Source: Linum tenue (lineage: Eukaryota > Streptophyta > Magnoliopsida > Malpighiales > Linaceae). From it: DNA of 64,000 bases. The position numbers were made by a program, and so were the translations under genes. The notes beneath the pieces are model-generated. The model had not been told where the DNA came from and did no database searches. It saw only the letters and a list, made by a program, of their open reading frames with translations. Positions 56,646 through 64,000 of this stretch are shown one piece after another. The stretch spans positions 9,300,001 to 9,364,000 of the forward strand of contig CAMGYJ010000011.1 in the NCBI GenBank assembly GCA_946122785.1, written 5' to 3'. Position 1 is the first letter of the stretch. Each line of letters starts with the position of its first letter.

Positions 56646-56924
56646 GATCGACATTTCCCTCAATGGAGAAAGGGAAGGGAAAGGGGAAAGATGTTACCGG
56701 TATGCACGGACTGCAGGAGACTGGAAGCAGACCAGTCGGAGTGAGCGGACTGGAGAGAGGACCAGTCAAGACAAGCACAGCTAAAGGAAACCAAAGAGCT
56801 CAAACACAATATGTTAGGTCCAATAGTCAGCCCAATAATACATCATCCAAAACAAAAGAAAACAAACCAAAACCAAACCGGTTTACAATCCGACTCAAAA
56901 CACAAGAAAGAAAGTCAAACCGTG

Positions 56925-56942
56925 GTGGGGTTGCCTCCCCAC
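56925..56942 (-). promoter_or_regulatory. Conserved hairpin after polyprotein stop
   Basis: GTGGGG / CCCCAC around AGGCAA on the minus strand, 45 bases beyond the polyprotein stop; counterpart of 8621-8638. Confidence 0.6.
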
Positions 56943-56987
56943 AAGCGCTTCTTTACCGTCTTTTAGCTGGACGCCCATGGTGGATAC

Positions 56988-59823
56988 TCAGGGAGGTGCA
57001 GGAACAGGTGCCTCCAAGAGCGGATCCACGTCGCTCTTGAGGTACAGCTTCAGGTTGTGGCCTTGCACCCGACGGATGCGACCACCATCATCGGTCAGCT
57101 CGACCTAGCCGTCTGGCAAGATGCAGGTGAGTGAGTACCCGGACGTCCAGGGTGGTCGTGGTGCAGGAGGTGGGACCAGCTCGTAGTGGTCTCCACCCTT
57201 CTTCCGTACAGGCTTAGCAACCTGCTGTTTCGGCCGCCACTCCTCCTTGAGCTTTTTGTTCGGAGGCGAGGCTGGATGGAGTTGCGGCGAAGGAATGATA
57301 GGAGGGTCCTACAAAATAAGAGGTGCAGAAGGATACACGACTGGCTCGTGTAACTGATCAGAAATGGCATGTACAGACGTGACATCAATCATAGCACAGT
57401 GATCGAATTCAGTCACAGAGAAAGTAGCCTGTTCATTCCCAGCACGCAGGATCAGTTTACCATCATGCACATCAATAAGTGCCTTGGCGGTGGCAAGAAA
57501 TGGTCTACCCAGAATCAAAGGCACATCCACATCCTCATGTATATCAAGAATAACAAAATCAACAGGATATGTGAATGCACCGACACTGACAAGCAGATCC
57601 TCTATGATTCCCCTAGGATGCACAATGGAACGATCAGCTAGCTGAATGCTCATCCTAGTAGGGCTAAGTTCACCTAGGTCTAGCTTTTTATACAACTTAT
57701 ATGGCATGACATTTATGCTAGCGCCTAGGTCCGCCAAGGACTTGCCTACATGCATGCTGCCAATAGTGAGAGGGATAGTAAAACTCCCTGGATCCTTGCG
57801 CTTTTCGGGCAGCTTGTTCTGCAGGATAGCAGAACACTCCTCACTGAGCATCACTGTCGAAAGATCCCCAAGTTTCTTCTTGTTGGTGAGGAGATCTTTC
57901 ATGAACTTCGCGTACTTGGGCATCTTCGACAGTGCCTCCACAAACGGTATGCTGATGTTGAGCTGCTTCAACATTGCCATAAAATTGGCAAACTCAGTCT
58001 CCAACTTGTCTTTGTGTAGGCAAGTGGGGAAGGGAAGCTGGGGTACATGCTCCTTAACCACTGGTTGTGGTTTGGGAGCAGGGGCTTCCTTCTCCACCCG
58101 CACTTCTGCATCGTCGGCTGGAAGTGCTGAAGCAGGTAATGGTTCCTCCTTCCTGGGCGGGACAGGATCAGCAAATATGATCTTACCGCTCATGGTAAAA
58201 ATGGCATCCAGCTGCTGATGCTGGTGAGGATCACGAGGATTCGGAATAGTGGTGGCAGACAGAGTCCCCGGTGCCCTGGTAGTGTTTTGGCGGGCCTAGA
58301 TACCCACCTGGTGCTGCAGATCTTGCAAAATGGCACCTTGGTTCCTCTGACCTGCCTCCAGTGAGGCTACGCTCTGGTCCAACCTCGTGATAGTTTCCTG
58401 AGTGCTAGTCATGAATGAAGCTAGAATATTCTCCAGCTTTGTCATCCGATCATCTGGGGCAGGAGCTGCTGCTGGTTCGGCATACTGACGCTGGGGCTGT
58501 TGGAATGGTTGCCCCTGCCGAGGCTGGTAGGGCTGCTGCTGTGGGGTTGGCCCCTATCTAGCCTGGAAAGGCTGCCTCTGCTGAAAACCACCGGCTGGTG
58601 CTGGGAAACCAGGTGGTTTAGTGGTGTTACTGCTCCAGGCGAAATTGGGATGCTGGCGCCACCCCTCATTATATGTGTTGCTGTACGGGTCGAGGCGTCG
58701 AGCATTGGCGATGAAGTCCAACTGCTCTTGGGGAGTAGTAGACTCCCTCATAGCCTGGCAGTCTTCCACTAAGTGATTTGAGCTCTCACACCACTGACAT
58801 TGAGCTACTGGAGGTGTAGCCAAACCTCTGCCCGGAATAAGACTGTTGGGCTGCTTCAATGTCTGCACCAACTCAGCTACCTGTTGCTCGAGCCCGGATC
58901 TGGTCTCCATGGCATGCACACCACGGTCCCGGGAATGTCTGCCTCTGCTGCTCTGCCCCCAAGAATGATCTCTGGCAGCCAAGGTATTGATCATCTGGTT
59001 CAGCTCGGGTGGAGTCTTAGTAAGAATATCCCCTCCTGGGCATAGAGACTCAATCACCCACTGGCTATCTGGAGAGAGAGCACTGTAGAAGTTCCCCACT
59101 GTGAATGCATCACTGAAGCCATGATGGGGACACTGCCAGAAATATCCCATGTACCGCTCCCATGCATCACGAAGTGACTCATCTGTCTCTTGGCGGAAGT
59201 GAGTGATCTCCCACTGGATCTCTGTAGTCTTCGATGCCGGATAGTACTTGTGCACGAATTTGTCAGCCAGATCGTCCCAAGAGGTTATGGACAAGTGGGC
59301 TGGGTCTCCAACCACCTCTTAGCATTCCCCGCCAGAGAATGGGGAAAAAGATGAACCCGTTCGTCAGCTGCAGAAAACGGGAAAGATGTACCCTGGCCTC
59401 CTCATCCTTCAAGCCATGGAACTGGATAGAGGATGTGATGAGCTGAATCCAGCATGGCTTGATCTCGAAGTTGTTTGTTGGAATAGGCGGGTAGAGGATG
59501 ACCGGGCGGATGTCAGCAATCCGAGGAGTGTATTAGTACTCCAAGGTGGGACCCGGCGACGGTGGATGATGATGAACCCCATGATCCTGGGGTATGGGGT
59601 TGTTCCCCAGGACCTGATTCACCGGGGGAGCCTGTTGAGGATTCCCCTGGTGTGGATTGTATTCTCCGTCCATCCCGTACTCTTCCTCAGAATCGCTACT
59701 CACGTGGCCGTCTATGCGCTCTTCCGTAGCCAGTCTAGCTCGCTGTTGTCTCCTGAGTTGGCGACAGGTGAGGTCAATCTCTGGATTCAACGACAGTAAA
59801 CCTCCCGACTGGCTACGGGTCAT
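56988..59823 (-). pseudogene. gag-protease polyprotein with integrase-like tail, lightly decayed
   Basis: Starts MTRSQSGGLLSLNPEIDL at 59823. The gag core at 59315-58554 has DAWERYMGYFWQCPHHGFSD and zinc knuckle CQWCESSNHLVEDC. TAG at 58554-58556 falls at the same codon position as TAG 7000-7002 in the other element; the zero frame stays open after it to a TAG near 58296, then enters the protease frame (58193-57309) with LADLGASINVMPYKLYKKLD and LILGRPFLATAKALIDVHDG. After a stop at 57309 the frame continues through KKGGDHYELVPPP to an integrase-like tail (LPDG*VEL, NLKLYLKSDVDPLL) ending at 56988. Domains between protease and tail are absent. A further stop is at 59533. Confidence 0.87.
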
Positions 59824-59923
59824 GCACTACCTGCACACACTCAAGCAAGCAAACCCGTGAAGGTACAAGTGGGACAAAGAAAGCTAAATTAACATAAACC
59901 ACTTTTCTTCAACAACCTAGCCG

Positions 59924-59941
59924 TCCCCGGCAACGGCGCCA
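59924..59941 (-). other. Primer binding site, tRNA-Asp type
   Basis: Minus strand TGGCGCCGTTGCCGGGGA, six bases after the LTR end. Confidence 0.85.
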
Positions 59942-59947
59942 AAAACT

Positions 59948-61294
59948 TGACTCACTTCTACTGTCACTCCAGGAATTGGCCAAGTGAAACCACTTCCTAA
60001 AGCGTAGTATAGCGGGTTTGGGTTTAAATGTCAACCCGGGTCCTAGATTTGATGACTACTCAGTGAATTCTTGTTATCTAGCAATGAAACTTTAATGCAA
60101 GTCTAAACTGACAAACTAACAAAGCAAGTAAACAGTTGTATTCAGGTTAAGAGAGGTCACCCGGATATGGTTCCCCCTAGACTGTAGTTAAGCCGGATTG
60201 CAATTTCCAAGTTCAGTTTCTATGAAAGTTAAACTGCGGAAGGTTCTTAAACAGCATGAAGTCTCGACTAAAGGTCTTCAGACCCTCTCAATCTGAATCT
60301 CTAGCGGGCGACTAACCTCCACCGGAGTAAACAGATTGAGGCCCTATGAACAAAACCTCCACTACCGAAGTGAATCTGGTACAGAATAGTGAGTTGGCTC
60401 CTCGACTAAAGTCACCAACTCCCTACCTTCAATCAAGGATGCTCTATCAACCTAGGCAGATATTCTCATTCTAGGTTAAAGCAGAAACAACAGGAATTTG
60501 ATCAGGATTCAAGTCATTCAATCATTTAAACCTCAATCGAATATAATTAAATAATAGAATCAGTACTTGGGTTCATACAATCAAACCTAACATACAAATC
60601 TAGGGTTCTCCATACCCAGATGAATGGGAGAACTACTCCATGGAGAAAGAAGCAAAAGCAGAATCAGACGCGGAATTCATACTGTGAAGGATGGATTCCT
60701 GCTCCTGGACGTTGATCGTCACTTCTCCAAGCTCAAACTGGCCTCCAATGGTGTTGAAGATCAAGCTAGGGCACTTGGAGACTCTTGTTCGTCACTTTCT
60801 CACTCTAGGAATCGATCTCTCTATCTAAAACTCCAATCCCCTCGATCTTTGGCCTTCTTTTCCTTTAAAACAGCTGCCTGTCGCGATACCCGGTCGGGTA
60901 TTTTGGGTCACGACCGGGTATAGTTAAAACGCACGTTTTGGCCAGGGGAAAAATACCCAGTCTCATCCAATAATCCCCGGTCGGGGATTTCTGCCTTCCA
61001 GACCGGGACCCCCCCTGTTTCTCAGACGCCAAAAGGGAAAATCCCTGGTCTCCTCAGAATAATACCCGGTCGGGTATTTGTGGTCATGGCCGGGTATTTT
61101 CTTCCTCCAGCCCACTTCAATCCTCACTTGCTCCTTTCGACCCGAATCTCGTTCCTTCGCCTCGATTCCAACGCCGGGTCCTGAAATATGACATAAACAC
61201 ACAACCTCGCGTGAAATCGGCTTAAAACCCGAGAGTCAACCTCTCAAACGGCTCAAGAATAGGGGTGAAAATATGTGTAATTATCGGTCTATCA
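59948..61294 (-). repeat. 5' LTR of minus-strand gypsy element
   Basis: 1347 bp; pair of 54369-55712. The palindrome of the other LTR is imperfect here (CCGGTCGG). Confidence 0.9.
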
Positions 61295-61299
61295 ACGGT

Positions 61300-63449
61300 G
61301 CATGCTCTCTAATGCTAGACTAGAGAGAAGATTCTGGGCAAAAGTAGTAAACATGGCGTGCTTCCTGATCAACCGTGGACCTCACACATGTATCGAGTTT
61401 AAGACTCCTTATGAAGTGTGGTATGGTAAGCCTGCTGATTACTCTTCGCTGAAAGTTTTTGGGTCTCCTGTTTATTATCATGTGGATGAGGGTAAGCTGA
61501 ACCTAAGGGCAAAGAATGGTGTATTTGTGGGTTACGGAGATGAAGTTAAAGGATTTCGAGTCTGGTCACCTTCTGAGCATCGAGTTATACTCAGTATAAA
61601 TGTGATATTTGATGAGAAGTCTATGTTTAACCCCATGTTGAAGGTTACTGTTGTTGAAGGTAGTAGGAATGTTGATAAACAGGTGGAGCTGCAAACTCTC
61701 AAAGAGAGTGAGTTTGAGCACCAAGGTGGAGAAGATCAACATGATGAGGATGTCTCTGCAGAGCATGAAACTTTAGAGTCCAGTGCACGAGCTCAACAGT
61801 CTATTGCTTCCGGTAGACCGAAGAGAGCGACTGCAGGAGTACCTCCACATAGGTATGGCTTCGAGGACATGGTGGCGTATTTATTTCAGGTTGCTGAAGA
61901 AGTGGATGCAGGAGAGCCACAGTCCTATAGAGAAGCAGTTTTGGGTGGTGAAGCTTGCTGCAATGGGAGATGAGATGGAATCCCATGACAGGAATCAGAC
62001 TTGGGAGCTAGTCAAACGACCACAGGGAAGAAAGATTGTTACAAACAAGTGGATCTACAAGAAGAAGGAAGGAATCAGTTCTGAAGAGGGCATTAAATTT
62101 AAAGCTCGGGTGGTTGCACGAGGCTTCCCGCAGAGGGAAGGAGTTGACTACAATGAGATTTTCTCACCTGTGGTCAGACATACTTCGATCAGGGTGCTAC
62201 TAGCAATAGTGGCGCATTATAACTTGGAGCTCGAGCATCTAGACGTGAAGACAGCTTTCCTACATGGAGAGTTGGAGGAAGAAATTCATATGACTCAGCT
62301 AGAAGGATTCCAGGTTCCAGGAAAGGAAGACTATGTTTGTAAGCTAAAGTCCTTGTATGGACTTAAAGCAATCTCCAAGGCAGTGGTACAAGAGATTTGA
62401 CAATTACATGCTTGAGCTGGGCTACAACAAAAGTCCATATGATTGTTGTGTATATCACAGCAAGGCAGAGGATGGTTCGATGATATATCTAGTTCTGTAT
62501 GTGGATGATATGCTCATAGCTGCGAGGTCAAAGTCTAATATCCAGAAGTTAAAGGGGCTTCTCAGTGCTGAGTTTGAGATGAAGGATTTGGGAGCTGCTC
62601 AGAAGATCTTGGGTATGGAGATTTACAGGGACAGGTCGAAGAAGAAGCTTTTCTTGTCACAGAAGAGCTACATCCAGAAGATACTGTCGAGGTTTGGCAT
62701 GTCTTCAGCAAAACCCTTAAATACTCATAGTGCTTCAAATGTTGATCTATCCTCAGCTTATGCACCGCAGAGGCTGAGAAGGAGTACATGTCGAGAGTCC
62801 CATATGCTAGTGCAGTAGGTAGCTTGATGTACGTTATGGTATGCAGACCTGATCTTGCACATGCTGTTAGTGTTGTCAGCAGGTTCATGATACAACCTGG
62901 AAAGGAGCATTGGCAGGCTGTGAAGAGGATCTTCCGGTACCTTAAGGGTACACCTGATGTGGGAATTAGCTTCGAAGTGAGACAGAGTGCTTGGCGTCTG
63001 GGTATTCTGACTCGGACTATGCTGGAGATGTTGACACGAGGAGATCGATGACTGGTTATATATTCACTCTTGGGAGTTCTGTAGTGAGCTGGAAGGCAAC
63101 TTTGCAGTCGGCGGTGACATTGTCTACGACTGAAGCAGAGTATATGGCGTTGACAGAAGCTGCTAAGGAGGGAATATGGTTGAAGGGACTATTTGGTGAT
63201 CTGGGTCGACATCATGATCAGGCAGTTGTATATTGTGACAGTTTGAGTGCAATATGCTTGGCCAAGGATCAAGTCCACCATGAGAGGACTAAGCACATCG
63301 ACGTGAGGTATCATTTCTCGAGGACAGAGAAGAGGATTAAGGTGAAGAAGGTTGGCACCATGGATAATCCTGTTGATATGTTCACGAAGCTAGTTCCACA
63401 TGGCAAGTTCCAACACTGCTTGAACTTGCTAAATGTCTTGAGTGGGTGA
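61300..63449 (+). pseudogene. Copia integrase C-terminal part, reverse transcriptase and RNase H
   Basis: Reading resumes with MLSNARLERRFWAKVVNMAC after the gypsy element and continues through the integrase C-terminus (FKTPYEVWYGKPADYSSLKV, GVFVGYGDEVKGFRVWSP). A frameshift at about 61950 leads into RT (TWELVKRPQGRKIVTNKWIY, GVDYNEIFSPVVRHTSIR). An extra base near 62375 shifts again; the catalytic YVDDM is at about 62497-62511. Another shift near 62780 leads to RVPYASAVGSLMYVMVCRPD and RNase H ([20 protein letters not shown]). TGA ends it at 63447. Confidence 0.88.
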
Positions 63450-63527
63450 CTCCGCCCTACGGGGCATTGATGGTGGGAGAGAGAGAGAAAGAGCAGAGTA
63501 CATCAGAGATTTTAGAGGAAGAGGATT

Positions 63528-63545
63528 CAAGTCAAGGTGGAGATT
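63528..63545 (+). other. Polypurine tract of copia element
   Basis: AAGTCAAGGTGGAGATT just before the 3' LTR, the usual copia purine-rich plus-strand primer site. Confidence 0.6.
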
Positions 63546-63843
63546 TTTTGAAGTGACTTGAATCGGACTATCAGCCCCTACGACTGGATTAAAAACCATT
63601 TCCTTCGCCAGATTGAATTAGGTTTAGACCCACATGGAGAAGTACTATAAATACTTCTCATGCTCTGTAATCTGTAATCTCCTCGATATAGTGAAATTGG
63701 CTCTCTCTCGCTCGTGGACGTAGCTAACACACATCGTGTTAGTGAACCACGTAAATCGTGTGTCGTGTTTTTGATTCTCTCTTTTGTATTCTTGCTTTGT
63801 CGATTCCAGCGACTTCCCGATCCGTAGCAGTGCGTTTATAACA
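63546..63843 (+). repeat. 3' LTR of plus-strand copia element
   Basis: 298 bp; TATA box at 63646-63652. The first bases read TTTTTGAAGTG where TGTTGAAGTG would be expected. Followed by TATGC (63844-63848) and 150 bases with no recognised feature. Confidence 0.85.
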
Positions 63844-64000
63844 TATGCTTTATGATTCCCCTTTTCAAGACTGTAATACCTGTTCAGTGAAATGTGAAGG
63901 GCGTGATCGTAAGTTAAAGAAGCTTCACTATTTGGAACTATTTATCATCGCTTTTGTTAACTTCATCAAGAGTTATTGTATTGACTAACAAAGAGAGCGT

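Larger units (their letters stand above)
54369..61294 (-). mobile_element. Ty3/gypsy (Athila/Tat-like) non-autonomous retrotransposon, minus strand
   Basis: It has identical 5-bp flanks ACGGT (54364-54368 and 61295-61299) and LTRs of 1344 and 1347 bp. On the minus strand: 5' LTR (61294-59948), primer site (59941-59924), gag-protease-tail (59823-56988), conserved hairpin (56942-56925), internal polypurine-like tract (56645-56630), conserved hairpin (56592-56545), GNRA hairpin (55753-55732), polypurine tract, 3' LTR (55712-54369). No RT, RNase H, integrase core or env-position ORF. LTRs differ at about 23 substitutions (1.7%, counted by eye). Same family as 4843-14493. Confidence 0.92.
52253..63843 (+). 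mobile_element. Ty1/copia retrotransposon, decayed, with nested gypsy element
   Basis: LTRs 52253-52572 and 63546-63843; flanks TAGGC (52248-52252) and TATGC (63844-63848) match 4 of 5. Order gag, protease, integrase, RT, RNase H is complete when the gypsy element at 54369-61294 is set aside, giving about 4.66 kb. LTRs differ at roughly 15 sites plus small deletions (about 5%). Frameshifts and stops are spread over the coding region. Confidence 0.9.

Overview
This is nuclear DNA from a flowering plant, most likely a eudicot. The evidence is plant L1-type LINEs with DUF4283-type ORF1 and zf-RVT, Ty1/copia and Ty3/gypsy elements, several families of hAT, Mutator-like and Helitron-like repeats, telo-box/TATA promoter-like sequence, and AT-rich spacers. 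I find no intact host protein-coding gene, rRNA, tRNA or CRISPR array. The window is an intergenic block of nested transposable elements in different states of decay.

Left block (1-24 kb). A hAT-type non-autonomous element (173-1619) carries a second one inside it (833-1432). From 2232 to about 19018 lies one copy of an AT-rich, Helitron-like repeat; a second copy is at 22231-23845. The first copy has been hit by a hAT element (2889-3622) and by a full-length but decayed LINE (4117-18613, 15-bp target duplication). The LINE was in turn hit by a young Ty3/gypsy element (4843-14493). A Mutator-like element with a 187-bp internal tandem repeat full of TACGTA motifs sits at 21033-21802.

Middle block (24-42 kb). 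This holds an element with long inverted repeats and GC-rich gene-like cargo (24068-25825), hAT remnants, a tRNA/SINE-like head, a 74-bp tandem duplication, and a promoter plus 5'UTR-like exon (28410-28750). Further on are a 62-bp tandem array split by a solo LTR with a perfect 5-bp duplication (32269-33225), a Helitron-like 3' end (37461-37493), a hAT MITE, and a 655-bp tandem duplication that includes the 3' end of a truncated LINE (40313-41665, minus).

Right block (42-64 kb). This holds an internally deleted copia element with perfect TATTA duplication (42474-45724, minus), two more hAT MITEs, and a pseudogene fragment resembling the phytoene/squalene-synthase-like complex I assembly factor NDUFAF6 (50959-51142). 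A decayed copia element (52253-63843) is interrupted by a young gypsy element (54369-61294, minus; perfect ACGGT duplication).

The two gypsy elements are the most interesting content. They belong to one non-autonomous, Athila/Tat-like family. Both have a tRNA-Asp-type primer site, gag, protease and an integrase-like C-terminal tail, with reverse transcriptase, RNase H and the integrase core missing. Both share a set of non-coding signals: a GTGGGG/CCCCAC hairpin after the polyprotein, an internal polypurine-like tract, a long hairpin whose inner stem shows a compensatory base-pair change, a perfect 9-bp hairpin with a GGGA loop next to the real polypurine tract, and an identically placed UAG in gag. 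One of the two also has an extra ORF in the env position with a splice-acceptor-like sequence just before its ATG.
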